64,000 bases of DNA from Acuticoccus sediminis. Its GTDB lineage: Bacteria; Pseudomonadota; Alphaproteobacteria; Rhizobiales; Amorphaceae. Below the pieces are notes generated by a model. It made no database searches, was not told the DNA's origin, and worked only from the letters and a program-made list of their open reading frames with translations. Within the stretch, counting starts at the first letter, position 1. Every line of letters begins with the position of its first letter. Where the stretch lies: assembly GCF_003258595.1 (NCBI RefSeq), contig NZ_QHHQ01000003.1:682001-746000 (forward strand), written 5' to 3'. Positions 37,637 through 46,008 of this stretch are shown in pieces. A program made the position numbers and the translations under genes.

Positions 37637-38788
37637 ATGGCTGGAAGGCTCACGGCGACCCAGGTGAAGGCCCTCGACGAGGGGCGCCACGCCGATGGCG
37701 GCGGGCTGTATCTTCACGTGAAGCCGGGCGGGTGGCGCGGCTGGAAGTTCATTACCAACAAGGGTGGCAGGCGGCGCGAGAAGGGCCTGGGGGCTTTCCC
37801 CAAGGTAACCCTCGCCGATGCACGCAAGGCCGCAGCGCGCATCCGCCTCGCGATGGATGATGGTGAAGACCCGTTCGCCAAGGCTGAGGCTGCACCGACT
37901 GTCCCCACCTTCGCCAACGCGGCCGAGCAGTTCATCGACGGCATGGAGGCCGGGTGGAAGAACCCGAAGCACCGCCAGCAGTGGCGCAACACGCTCGACA
38001 CCTACTGCAAGCCGATGGCTGACAAGAGCGTCGCCGAGATCGACACCAACGACGTGCTTGCCTGCCTCACCCCGATCTGGACGGCGAAGGCCGAGACCGC
38101 CTCTCGTGTTAGGGGCCGGATCGAACGCGTTCTAGACTTCGCCCGTGCGCGAGGATGGCGGAACGGTATCAACCCTGCCCTCTGGCGCGGCCACCTCTCG
38201 GCGATCCTACCCGCAGCCGGCAAGCTCAAGCGCGGCCACCACGGCGCCATGCCTTATCCCGACGTGCCGGCCCTCATGAAGACGCTCGCCGAACGCCGAG
38301 GGACGGCAGCTCGCGCCCTCACTTTCACCATCTTGACCGCAGCACGGAGTGGCGAGGTCCGCGGTGCGACCTGGGCCGAGATCGATCTGGACAAGGCGGT
38401 GTGGATCGTCCCTGCCGATCGGATGAAAGCCGGGCGCGAGCACCGGGTTCCACTCTCGCCCCCCGCTCTCGCCGTCCTCGAAGCCCTGCCCAAGGGCGGA
38501 CCCGATGCGCTGGTGTTCCCCGGCCAGAAGAAGGACCGGCCGATGAGCGACATGACGCTCGGCGCCGTCCTCAAGCGCATGGAGCTAAACAACTTCACCG
38601 TTCATGGCTTCCGTTCCTGCTTTTCCACATGGGTGACAGAGTGCACCGACGCGACGATCGAGGTGCGTGAGGCGGCGCTGGCCCATGCGGCTGGGGACCG
38701 GGTGGCCGCAGCCTATAACCGTTCCGATCACTTCGCGAGACGGCGCGCGTTGATGGATGACTGGGCTACATATTGCGGGCTGGTATGA
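37637..38788 (+). CDS. int: Tyrosine-type site-specific integrase
   Basis: A 383-residue phage-type integrase. It has the N-terminal DUF4102 arm-binding domain (GGGLYLHVKPGG), a core-binding helical domain (about 90-175) and a catalytic domain with Arg237 (AARSGEVRG), a lysine in the MKAG beta-hairpin, His323-x-x-Arg326 (HGFR), His350 and nucleophile Tyr360. All catalytic residues are present, so it should be active. It is encoded 150 bases from the tRNA, pointing inward, and its end overlaps the next gene as ATGA. Confidence 0.95.
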   Translation: MAGRLTATQVKALDEGRHADGGGLYLHVKPGGWRGWKFITNKGGRRREKGLGAFPKVTLADARKAAARIRLAMDDGEDPFAKAEAAPTVPTFANAAEQFIDGMEAGWKNPKHRQQWRNTLDTYCKPMADKSVAEIDTNDVLACLTPIWTAKAETASRVRGRIERVLDFARARGWRNGINPALWRGHLSAILPAAGKLKRGHHGAMPYPDVPALMKTLAERRGTAARALTFTILTAARSGEVRGATWAEIDLDKAVWIVPADRMKAGREHRVPLSPPALAVLEALPKGGPDALVFPGQKKDRPMSDMTLGAVLKRMELNNFTVHGFRSCFSTWVTECTDATIEVREAALAHAAGDRVAAAYNRSDHFARRRALMDDWATYCGLV

Positions 38789-39258
38789 TGAAGTTAGCTG
38801 ATCATCACCGCGAACAGTTGCAGAAGATGGACCCGCACCTACGCAAAGCTTTTGAAGACGCAATTAGCGACGACTCAGGCCGTTCGATTCAACGTCTATG
38901 GTCATCACTGTTGCACGTTTCGACTGAGGAAGGCGATAGAGAGAGGTTGCTTAGTCTTATTGCGTTACTCCTAAGAACTGGCACCGTAGATGGTGACCTG
39001 TCTATAGAGCTGGCTAGCGCAATGGAGACGCCTCAGCGCAGGGGCCGCCGCGGTGATGTTGATCAATCGCTTCGCATCTGCGTGGAGGTCGCAGGCGCAT
39101 ACAACAGGCAACCTCAAGAGCGGCGCAAGCTTGAGGCTGCGAAGCAGGAGGTCGCGGACAAATTCGGGATGTCCTTCGACAAGGTCCATCACATATGGCG
39201 CAAATGGGAGCCATTGCTCAGGCGAGAATTAGAGCGAATTATCGCCCCCGATAGTTGA
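38785..39258 (+). CDS. Unknown island protein with C-terminal helix-turn-helix-like segment
   Basis: A 157-residue protein, not recognised. It is charged and probably all-helical. The C-terminal part (QEVADKFGMSFDKVHHIWRKWEP) looks like a DNA-binding helix-turn-helix, so a regulator or small-terminase-like role is possible. Codon use and base composition are clearly less GC-rich than those of its neighbours, which suggests separate acquisition. It starts within the stop codon of the integrase gene. Confidence 0.65.
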   Translation: MMKLADHHREQLQKMDPHLRKAFEDAISDDSGRSIQRLWSSLLHVSTEEGDRERLLSLIALLLRTGTVDGDLSIELASAMETPQRRGRRGDVDQSLRICVEVAGAYNRQPQERRKLEAAKQEVADKFGMSFDKVHHIWRKWEPLLRRELERIIAPDS

Positions 39259-39317
39259 TGCCACGGTTCGGCTGATGTGTATTGTTCGTGACTGTCCAAC
39301 GAATGGAAAGGGCAGTC

Positions 39318-39533
39318 ATGGACATCGACCACAACGCTTTGCGTCCGATCACGGTGCAGCTGAAAGATGCGCACAAGATGATCGGCATCGGCCGTACAAG
39401 CTTTTACGACCTGATGAAGCGCCCGGAATTTCCGCGCCCCGTCGAGATCATTCCCGGCCGTAAGAGCTTCGTCGTCTCGGAAATCGAACAATGGGTTGCG
39501 TCTCGCCTCGCAGCGCGCGGGGAGGCCGCGTGA
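39318..39533 (+). CDS. alpA: AlpA-family helix-turn-helix regulator/excisionase
   Basis: A 71-residue protein with the AlpA/MerR-like winged helix: KMIGIGRTSFYDLMKRPEFPRPV, then KSFVVSEIEQWVASRLA. AlpA proteins activate integrase or excision genes in phages and satellites, and are a standard part of Gram-negative phage-inducible islands. The ATG has GGAAAGGG six bases ahead; the 60-base gap before it probably holds a promoter. Its stop overlaps the next start. Confidence 0.88.
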   Translation: MDIDHNALRPITVQLKDAHKMIGIGRTSFYDLMKRPEFPRPVEIIPGRKSFVVSEIEQWVASRLAARGEAA

Positions 39534-39931
39534 TGGGCGTCCGCGAGGAAGTGCTGGCGGCGGTGGTCGCCGTCTACGCCGACGCCGAAGCTCAGGGGCT
39601 CGACGGCTGGAAGGCCTGCGAGACGGCGTTCCCCGGCATCCCGACCGACGTGATCGTCAATGCCATGATCGAGGTGACGAACCGCCAGACCGAGGCGTGG
39701 TGGTCTCAGGTTGAGCGCACCATCGACGTGAAGGTGTTGCACCGCGCGATCACCGCGGCCGGCTCCGAGACGGATGAGGATGAGGACGACGACGGCACAG
39801 ACGACGAGGTGGAGACGATCTCGGTGTCTAATGTCCGATGTGTCGGCGCGCTGCTAAATGGGCGCTTGGTCGACCCCGCCGAGCACGACAAGTGGATGTC
39901 CGATCGCCTCGCGAAGAGGGGGGGCAAGTGA
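39533..39931 (+). CDS. Unknown small island protein with acidic segment
   Basis: A 132-residue protein, not recognised. The N-terminal half is helical (VREEVLAAVVAVYADAEAQG). A run of Asp and Glu follows at about 80-95, and a basic C-terminus ends the protein. It overlaps the stop codons of both neighbours (TGATG junctions), so it is translationally coupled within the small-gene run between alpA and the replication-type gene. Confidence 0.65.
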   Translation: MGVREEVLAAVVAVYADAEAQGLDGWKACETAFPGIPTDVIVNAMIEVTNRQTEAWWSQVERTIDVKVLHRAITAAGSETDEDEDDDGTDDEVETISVSNVRCVGALLNGRLVDPAEHDKWMSDRLAKRGGK

Positions 39932-40161
39932 TGGCTAAGGACCACGACCTCGCCCTGCGCGACATCTGCGATGAGTACTGCCGGCTTGAAGACCGGATCC
40001 GCTTCTACACTGCCGGGGCGGAGTCGATCGCCGGCGACGCGCTCGACGGCTACGAATTGGACCCGTTGCTGCGCGCCAGCACAGACCTTCGGGAGTTCGC
40101 GGCCGCCTTCAAGGTGCTGCTGAACGATTACCACGAGGCTCAGAAGGTGGCCAAGGAATGA
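39931..40161 (+). CDS. Unknown small island protein
   Basis: A 76-residue, mainly helical protein without a recognisable domain. The start codon overlaps the stop of the gene before it (TGATG), and its end overlaps the next by four bases. A GAGGGGGG-type site precedes the start. Tight coupling is the main evidence that it is real. Confidence 0.62.
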   Translation: MAKDHDLALRDICDEYCRLEDRIRFYTAGAESIAGDALDGYELDPLLRASTDLREFAAAFKVLLNDYHEAQKVAKE

Positions 40162-40373
40162 GCGCCTTGGACCTGGGGACCGCACTCATCAACATCACGG
40201 TCGGCAAGCTGAAGGGTACGGGCACCTGGGTGGTGCTCGACGATCACTCGCTGATCTACGCCGAGTTCCCGACCCTGCGTGAAGCACGGGCCGGTGCGAG
40301 AGCCGCAGCGTCCGAGCTGCGGCGTGAGGGCTTCCACTTCGTCTGCATCGACGACCTGTGGGAGGAGCGATAG
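40158..40373 (+). CDS. Unknown small island protein
   Basis: A 71-residue protein with a short beta-rich N-terminal half (GTWVVLDDHSLIYAEF) and a helix (LREARAGARAAASELRR). Not recognised. It overlaps the previous gene as ATGA. Its end carries the GGAGGAG site of the following gene. Confidence 0.62.
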   Translation: MSALDLGTALINITVGKLKGTGTWVVLDDHSLIYAEFPTLREARAGARAAASELRREGFHFVCIDDLWEER

Positions 40374-40374
40374 G

Positions 40375-40635
40375 GTGAAGCCCGACAAAGAAAACCCGGC
40401 GACCGCCATTGGGGGTGAGCGGCGCCGGATCGAAGATGCACTGCAATGTTGTCGTGAGGGCGACGGTAACGCCGTCGTCCCCTCGGCGCAAGTCCATGCC
40501 GCTGCCGAGGCGCTGGTCATGACATCACCGACGCCCAAGCCAGCGGTGCCATGGCTGCGGCAGACGTTCGGCCTGACGGTATCGGAGGCGTGTCAGGCCA
40601 TCACCCTCGCTAGGGCTGCGAGGGCGGTCAAATGA
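40375..40635 (+). CDS. Unknown small island protein (GTG start)
   Basis: An 86-residue protein, not recognised. The GTG start is fixed by GGAGGAG seven bases upstream. The C-terminal part (LRQTFGLTVSEACQAITLARAAR) could form a helix-turn-helix. It overlaps the next gene as ATGA. Confidence 0.6.
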   Translation: MKPDKENPATAIGGERRRIEDALQCCREGDGNAVVPSAQVHAAAEALVMTSPTPKPAVPWLRQTFGLTVSEACQAITLARAARAVK

Positions 40636-41126
40636 AGCGGGGAGGCCGCAGCAAGGGCCATGGCGAGGATCACTTCACCAAGATGATCCGACACACAATG
40701 GAGGAGCCCGCTTGGCGGGCTCTTTCTCCGACCGCGCAGGCTCTCTACCCATGGCTCAAATTGGAGTGGCGCGGGGCACAGGCGAACAACAACGGCAAGA
40801 TCCGCCTCTCCACCCGGCAGGCTGCCGATCGGATTGGCGTGACGCCCGACACGGCAGCGCGCGCCTTTCATGACCTCCAGGCCAAAGGCTTCATCGTCCA
40901 GACGGAGCACGCTCGCCTCGGTATAGACGGTGCTGCCTGTTCACCTGCCTATGAGATCACCGAGTTGAAGTTGCCCGCGAGCGACAAGCAGGACGGCCGC
41001 AAGCTCTACCGCAACTGGAGGCCCGGTGCTGACTATCCCGTACACCGGACGAACGCCAACAACCCCAAGGGGCGCAACGGCCGCAAGGCGACGGGTAACG
41101 TGGTGAAGCTCAACCCCAAAATTTAG
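40632..41126 (+). CDS. Winged-helix protein, probable replication initiator or regulator of the island
   Basis: A 164-residue protein with a winged helix-turn-helix at about 55-100 (LSTRQAADRIGVTPDTAARAFHDLQAKGFI) preceded by an LSPTAQALYPWLKLEW helix. This pattern occurs in replication and regulatory proteins of alphaproteobacterial plasmids and prophages. The five phased 17 bp repeats begin six bases after its stop codon, the usual arrangement of an initiator gene and its origin. No primase or helicase domain is visible, so host enzymes would be needed. Confidence 0.65.
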   Translation: MKRGGRSKGHGEDHFTKMIRHTMEEPAWRALSPTAQALYPWLKLEWRGAQANNNGKIRLSTRQAADRIGVTPDTAARAFHDLQAKGFIVQTEHARLGIDGAACSPAYEITELKLPASDKQDGRKLYRNWRPGADYPVHRTNANNPKGRNGRKATGNVVKLNPKI

Positions 41127-41131
41127 AACCT

Positions 41132-41269
41132 GTCATAGAAATCATGACGCCCCTGTCGTAGAAACCATGACGGATACGCTCTGCCTGTCATAGAAATCAT
41201 GACACGCCGACATAGAAACCATGACGGATCGGGCCATTTGAGCCTGCCACCCGTCATAAAAACCATGAC
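41132..41269 (+). repeat. Five iteron-like 17 bp repeats, probable origin or operator array
   Basis: Copies at 41132-41148, 41155-41171, 41187-41203, 41209-41225 and 41253-41269 follow the consensus GTCATAGAAAYCATGAC, with at most three changes. Start-to-start distances are 23, 32, 22 and 44 bases, close to two, three, two and four helical turns. Each copy is itself an inverted repeat, GTCAT-N7-ATGAC. The array lies between the winged-helix gene and the morphogenesis operon. The stretch 41270-41460 beyond it has no gene and should contain the promoter of the head operon. Confidence 0.85.
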
Positions 41270-41460
41270 ATCCTTATCTTACCACGTAGTGGAGCCTAGC
41301 TGACAGCACGTCTGAAGGCAGGCAATGGTCCCTTGGACGGGCTCAGTCACCCTCGAAAACAAAATTTGCCGCTGGCCCCCAAGGTTGTGGAAAGGGCCAC
41401 CCTTGATTGCGCACACGCCTGCACTGATGTACAACCGGGATACCAGTATAGAGGCAGCTT

Positions 41461-41814
41461 GTGTCCATCCTTCTCGGCCCACTCGCGAGCGAACTCACCG
41501 CCGCCCTTGAGGCCGAGGGCGTGCCGTATGACATCGTGGTCACGCGCACGGTGACGACTGGTGGCGACCCGTGGAACCCGACGACCGAGGACGTGGATTA
41601 TCCATGCCGTGGCTGGCGTGACGCATGGATGCAGGGCGAGGTGGACGGCACGCTGGTCCTGCAGAGTGACAGCAAGATTGTCGTCCTGGCGCTGTCCATC
41701 GGCATCGTCCCGACGACCGCCGACACCATCACCCTGGATGGGCTGACCTACGCCATCATCGACGTCAGTGCTGACCCCGCTGGGGCGACGTTCACCGTGC
41801 AGGCCCGCCGATGA
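41461..41814 (+). CDS. Phage head closure / head-tail joining-like protein
   Basis: A 117-residue protein starting with GTG. A helical start (LASELTAALEAEGVPYDIVV) is followed by a beta-barrel region with VLQSDSKIVVLAL and ADTITLDGLTYAIIDVS, the layout of siphophage head-closure proteins. These close the portal-connector ring before tail docking. It is the first gene of the morphogenesis module. The assignment rests on fold-like pattern and position. Confidence 0.65.
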   Translation: MSILLGPLASELTAALEAEGVPYDIVVTRTVTTGGDPWNPTTEDVDYPCRGWRDAWMQGEVDGTLVLQSDSKIVVLALSIGIVPTTADTITLDGLTYAIIDVSADPAGATFTVQARR

Positions 41815-41920
41815 GCGCACTGTGTGCATATCTGGTCCCAATACCCAAAGTTGTGACGACGGGAGGGCTCGCGGTGTGGGTCTTTCTTTCTCGCTACCTC
41901 CTCGGTTCAGGGGCCCGCTG

Positions 41921-42325
41921 ATGGCCAGGGACTCCTTCTCCAAGGCGGTTGATGACTGGATCGCCAAGGCCGAACGCCGCCTGGACGAGGTGGTCGCCCG
42001 GTCGGCACACGACGTCGTCGCCGAGGCTCAACGCCCTCGCGCTGCTGGTGGTCGGATGCCTGTCGACTCCGGTCAGTTGCGCCGGAGCCTACGCGTGAAG
42101 ATTGACGGCACGGTGCGCGCGACGGGGAGCGAGGCTTCGGTAGCGGCGCTGCTGATGAAGGCGGGGCAGACGCTGACGGCGGAGTGGACCGCGAAGTATG
42201 CCGCGCACGTGGAGTTCGGGACCGGTCAGAAGGGACCGCGTGAGCCGGCAGCATTCGCCCGTGGTGCCATCGAACAATGGCCCCGGATCGTGAGGGCCAA
42301 CGCGCTCAAGGTGTCCCGCAAATGA
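41921..42325 (+). CDS. HK97 gp10-like connector protein
   Basis: A 134-residue protein with the HK97-gp10 family signature: MPVDSGQLRRSLRVKI in the middle and YAAHVEFGTGQKGPREP near the end. In phages, gp10-type proteins complete the head-tail interface or the tail terminator. The ATG at 41921 follows a 106-base gap without a gene. Its stop overlaps the start of the terminase gene as ATGA. In an island without a tail it would be the last part that meets the helper's tail. Confidence 0.85.
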   Translation: MARDSFSKAVDDWIAKAERRLDEVVARSAHDVVAEAQRPRAAGGRMPVDSGQLRRSLRVKIDGTVRATGSEASVAALLMKAGQTLTAEWTAKYAAHVEFGTGQKGPREPAAFARGAIEQWPRIVRANALKVSRK

Positions 42326-43824
42326 AGTCGGCCACCCTCGCAACCCGCTTCTTGACCTCGTTGGAGATCCCCGAGGGGCCCATGGCGGGCCGGCCGTTGA
42401 AGCTGGCGCCGTTCCAGAAGTCCTTCATCAAGGGTGCGCTCTCCGATGACGTGAACATCGCCTGCCTCAGTGTCGGCCGCGGTAACGGCAAAACCGCACT
42501 GTCGGCCGGCCTCGCCCTCGGTGCTCTACTCGGTGTGTGGGATACTCAGCCCCGGCGCGAAATCCTGGTGGCGGCGCGAACGAGGGATCAGGGGCGCATC
42601 GCCTGGACGTACATCGAGGGCCTTGCCCGCTCGCTGCCGGATGAGCTGCGCGCCCGGCTCCAGTTCCGCCGGTCCCCGATCCTGTCGGTCACCCTCGACA
42701 ACGAACATGAGATTCGTGTGCTGGCTGCGGACGGCAAGTCAGCCCTCGGCACGTCGCCGACCTTCGTGTTGATGGACGAGCGCGGCCATTGGGCGCTCGA
42801 CAAGGGCGACGCGCTGGAGCACGCGCTGCTGACCGGCCTGGGCAAGAGGAACGGCCGGGCGCTGATCATCAGCACCTCGGCGAGCGACGACGCGCACCCG
42901 TTCAGTCGCTGGCTGGATGAACCACAAAACGGCGTATTCGTTCAGGAGCACAGACCCGCTCCGGCCCTTCCTGCAGACGACCGCGAAAGCCTCCTCATCG
43001 CCAACCCCGGCGCCAAGGGTGGCATTGGTGCGAGCCTCGAATGGCTGGAGGCGCAGGCCCGGCGCGCCATCGCCCGCGGCGGCTCAACCCTCACGTCCTA
43101 TCGCCTCTATCACCGAAACGAACGTGTCGCGGCCGAGGATCGCGACACGCTGCTGACGGTGGATGAGTGGCTACAGTGCGAGGTGGCCGACCTTCCGCCG
43201 CGCTCCGGCCCGTGCGTCATCGGGATCGACCTCGGCGGATCGGCGAGTATGTCGGCGGCGGCGTATTACTGGCCCGAGTCGCACCGGCTCGAAACACGGG
43301 GCTGGTTCCCCTCCAAGCCCTCTCTCCTGGATCGCGGACAACGGGATGGTGTGTCCGACCGCTACGTGCAGATGCACGACCGCGACGAGCTGGCGACCCT
43401 CGGCGATCAGACCGTGCCAGTGGCGCCCTGGCTGGCCCAGGTGCTCCAGCACGTTGCCGGCGAGAATGTCGTGGCCATGGTGGCCGATCGGTTCAAGCAA
43501 GCCGAACTCGGCGAGGCGATGGACAAGGCCGGTGTCCGCATCCCGATCATCTGGCGCGGCATGGGCTTTAGGGACGGCGGCGAAGACGTCGAGCGATTTA
43601 GGCGCGCTGCCTACGATGGGGCAGTGCTCTCAATGCCCTCGTTGCTGATGCGCTCGGCGATCGCCGATGCGGTCGTAATACGCGATCCGGCCGGGAACGC
43701 GAAGCTGGCGAAAGGCCGGTCGCTTGGTCGGATCGACGCCGCGTCGGCAACCGTCCTGGCCGTGGCCGAGGGTGCCCGCATGCTGGGCCGCACACAGCCA
43801 ACGCGGAAGGTGTTCTGGGCATGA
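42322..43824 (+). CDS. terL: Phage terminase large subunit
   Basis: A 500-residue packaging motor. The ATPase domain has Walker A SVGRGNGKT (50-58) and Walker B FVLMDE (148-153). The nuclease domain has metal-binding aspartates at Asp303 (GIDLGG) and Asp389 (VADRF). Length and motifs are complete, so it should cut and pump DNA into the island's own capsid. No separate small terminase was recognised near it. The gene overlaps both neighbours. Confidence 0.92.
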   Translation: MKSATLATRFLTSLEIPEGPMAGRPLKLAPFQKSFIKGALSDDVNIACLSVGRGNGKTALSAGLALGALLGVWDTQPRREILVAARTRDQGRIAWTYIEGLARSLPDELRARLQFRRSPILSVTLDNEHEIRVLAADGKSALGTSPTFVLMDERGHWALDKGDALEHALLTGLGKRNGRALIISTSASDDAHPFSRWLDEPQNGVFVQEHRPAPALPADDRESLLIANPGAKGGIGASLEWLEAQARRAIARGGSTLTSYRLYHRNERVAAEDRDTLLTVDEWLQCEVADLPPRSGPCVIGIDLGGSASMSAAAYYWPESHRLETRGWFPSKPSLLDRGQRDGVSDRYVQMHDRDELATLGDQTVPVAPWLAQVLQHVAGENVVAMVADRFKQAELGEAMDKAGVRIPIIWRGMGFRDGGEDVERFRRAAYDGAVLSMPSLLMRSAIADAVVIRDPAGNAKLAKGRSLGRIDAASATVLAVAEGARMLGRTQPTRKVFWA

Positions 43825-44114
43825 GGTGTAGTCGTCACATCACCCGCACCAAGCGGTGGGCGAGGCTCCGCTGGGAGATCCTGCGGCGCGACGACTTCCA
43901 TTGCACCGCGTGCGGCGCCCACGCCACCAAGCTTGAAGTCGATCACCGTCACCCGGTTCGCACGCGGCCCGATCTGGCTTGGGACCCGGCCAATCTCCAA
44001 ACTTTGTGCGCCCCGTGCCATTCCCGAAAAACCTGCCTCGAACAGGGGCGAACTCTCCCCAACCCCGACCGCCTCGCGTGGGCGGCACTACTACGTGAGG
44101 ACGTGAAATGCTGA
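43821..44114 (+). CDS. HNH endonuclease of the packaging module
   Basis: A 97-residue HNH nuclease. Zinc-binding cysteines are Cys28, Cys31, Cys63 and Cys66. The catalytic HNH core is Asp41-His42, Asn58 and His67. HNH proteins encoded beside the terminase are needed for DNA packaging in HK97-like phages and are kept in capsid-forming islands. It overlaps terL by four bases and the capsid gene by seven. Confidence 0.92.
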   Translation: MRCSRHITRTKRWARLRWEILRRDDFHCTACGAHATKLEVDHRHPVRTRPDLAWDPANLQTLCAPCHSRKTCLEQGRTLPNPDRLAWAALLREDVKC

Positions 44115-45382
44115 CAAGTGTGCGAATCCAGCGCCGACAGTCGGAGATCCGACAGGCGCTCGCCCCGCTGGTGGCGAACGAAGCGCCGAACGAGGACGAG
44201 ACGCGCCAGATCGAGACGCTCGACCTGGAGTTCCGCCAGAACGAGACCCGCTATCGCGCGGCCCTGATCGCCGAAGACACCGAACGCCGCGAGGCCGGCG
44301 AGGAGCTGGAGAGCCGCAGCGATCGCGAATATGCCGACATCGTCGCCGGGTTCGAGATGCGCCAGGTGGCGCTCTACCTGGACGAAGGGCGCCAGTTCAA
44401 CGGCCGCACCGCCGAGGTGGTGACCGAGCTGCGCAACCAGGGCGGCTTTCGGGGTGTCCCGGTTCCCTGGCAGGCCCTTGAGGTTCGCGCCGGTGAGACG
44501 ATCGCCAGCGGCACGCCGGACCCGATCTCGACGCGCCCGATCATCGATCGCCTGTTCCCCGACACCGCCGCGGGCCGCATTGGCGCGCAGATGATCAGCA
44601 TCGACAGTGGCGCAGTGGAATGGCCCGTCACGACTTCCAGCGTGTCGGCAGGCTGGGCCGATGGCGAGACGGCGAACGTGGCCGGACCCACGACCTATGC
44701 CACGACCGATCGGGCGATGTCGCCGGACCACAACCTGGGCATTCAACTGCGCGTGACCCGCAAGGCGATCAAGCAATCGGGCGCGGCGCTGGAACAAGCG
44801 ATCCGGAGGGACATGGCCGGTGCCATGGCGGTCGAGATGGACCGGGCGGTGTTCCTCGGCACCGGCGCCAATGGTCAGCCGCTGGGCGTGATCACTGGGG
44901 CGGCGACCTACGGCATCACGTCCACCGACGCGGGCGCAATGGCTGACTGGTCCGCCTTCCGGGCTGCGGTGGTCCGCTTCATGACGGCCAACGCTGCGGG
45001 CTCGCCCTCGGCGGTGAAGGCTCTGATCCGTCCCGAGATGTGGTCCGTTTTGGACGCGACTCTGGTGTCCGGCACGGCCGTCTCCGAGTGGGACCGTCTG
45101 CTGAAGAACATCCCCGTCGGCAACATCGCGATGACGACGAACGGCCTCGCCGCTCCGTCCGGTGATCCGCTGGAGACGCAGTCGCTCCTCACCACATCGG
45201 CCGGCGGTGTCGCCCCGATCTTCGTCGGTGCCTGGGGCGCGATTGACGTCGTCCGCGATCCCTTCAGCGACGCGCAGTCCGGCGGGCTCCGCATCACCGC
45301 CCTCGCGACGCTGGACCTCACGGTGGCTCGCCCGGCTCAGCTCGAACTCATCACCGGCCTCGAGCTGGAAGCGGGCGTCTAA
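44108..45382 (+). CDS. HK97-family major capsid protein
   Basis: A 424-residue protein. Residues 1 to about 85 are a charged coiled coil, the delta/scaffold domain normally cut off by the prohead protease. The HK97-fold shell domain follows, with family blocks around LFPDTAAGRIGAQMIS, the ETANVAGPTTYATTD region and MDRAVFLGTGANGQPLGV. The presence of a scaffold domain next to a protease gene indicates a functional maturation pathway. Confidence 0.92.
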   Translation: MLTSVRIQRRQSEIRQALAPLVANEAPNEDETRQIETLDLEFRQNETRYRAALIAEDTERREAGEELESRSDREYADIVAGFEMRQVALYLDEGRQFNGRTAEVVTELRNQGGFRGVPVPWQALEVRAGETIASGTPDPISTRPIIDRLFPDTAAGRIGAQMISIDSGAVEWPVTTSSVSAGWADGETANVAGPTTYATTDRAMSPDHNLGIQLRVTRKAIKQSGAALEQAIRRDMAGAMAVEMDRAVFLGTGANGQPLGVITGAATYGITSTDAGAMADWSAFRAAVVRFMTANAAGSPSAVKALIRPEMWSVLDATLVSGTAVSEWDRLLKNIPVGNIAMTTNGLAAPSGDPLETQSLLTTSAGGVAPIFVGAWGAIDVVRDPFSDAQSGGLRITALATLDLTVARPAQLELITGLELEAGV

Positions 45383-45384
45383 CC

Positions 45385-46008
45385 ATGCTCTTCGGCGGCG
45401 CCATAGGTGAACTAGAGCTGCGGCGCGATAGCCGCGGCACGGGGCGTCGCCTCAAGGGGCGGTTCCCCTACAACCGGCTTGCTGTCCTGTCGGACGGCGG
45501 GCGCAACGGCGGACGGCCGCGCAAGGAACGCATTGCACCGCGGGCGTTCTCCTACCGCGTGGAGAGGCCCGACGAGGAAATCCACCTGCTGGTCGGTCAC
45601 TCCTATGACCGGCCCCTGGCGTCGCGGAACAATGACACGCTGACGCTTCGCGACACTGACGAGGCCCTGACCTTCGACGCGAACATCGTGCCGGAGGTTC
45701 AGGAGGCGCCCTACGTCCAGGACTTCCTGGCGGCCTTCAGCGCGGGACTGATCAGAGGCATCAGCCCCGGCTTTCGCATCCCCCCGCCGAGGACGGTTCC
45801 CGACGCCGAGAAGGTGGAGGAGGAGGACCCCGCCGAGGGCACCGCGCTTATCCGAACCATCTTCGAAGCGCTCCTTTACGAGCTTTCGCTGGTGACGGTC
45901 GCTGCCTACCGCGAGGCCACGGCCGAGGAGGCGCGGAGCTGGGATATGGCCCTTTCCGGCCTCATGGTGCCGCCGTCCCGCCACGTCCTGCACCGTTGGA
46001 GGCTCTGA
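45385..46008 (+). CDS. HK97-type prohead serine protease
   Basis: A 207-residue protease with His72 in LLVGHSYDRPLASR and Ser168 in LYELSLVTVAAYREA, the positions of the caudoviral prohead protease dyad. It removes the scaffold domain of the capsid protein after shell assembly. It lies two bases after the capsid gene, whereas in HK97-like phages the protease normally precedes the capsid. Its stop overlaps the next start (TGATG). Confidence 0.9.
   Translation: MLFGGAIGELELRRDSRGTGRRLKGRFPYNRLAVLSDGGRNGGRPRKERIAPRAFSYRVERPDEEIHLLVGHSYDRPLASRNNDTLTLRDTDEALTFDANIVPEVQEAPYVQDFLAAFSAGLIRGISPGFRIPPPRTVPDAEKVEEEDPAEGTALIRTIFEALLYELSLVTVAAYREATAEEARSWDMALSGLMVPPSRHVLHRWRL

Noticed and set aside
41132-41269. 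Repeat array considered as a CRISPR
   Set aside because: The units are 17 bases, are spaced irregularly by 5-27 bases, carry no spacer-like inserts of constant length, and there are no cas genes.
41768-41920. N-terminal extension of the gp10-like gene to 41768
   Set aside because: The extra residues overlap the head-closure gene in another frame, are low in complexity, and have no ribosome binding site; the gp10 family starts near the ATG at 41921.
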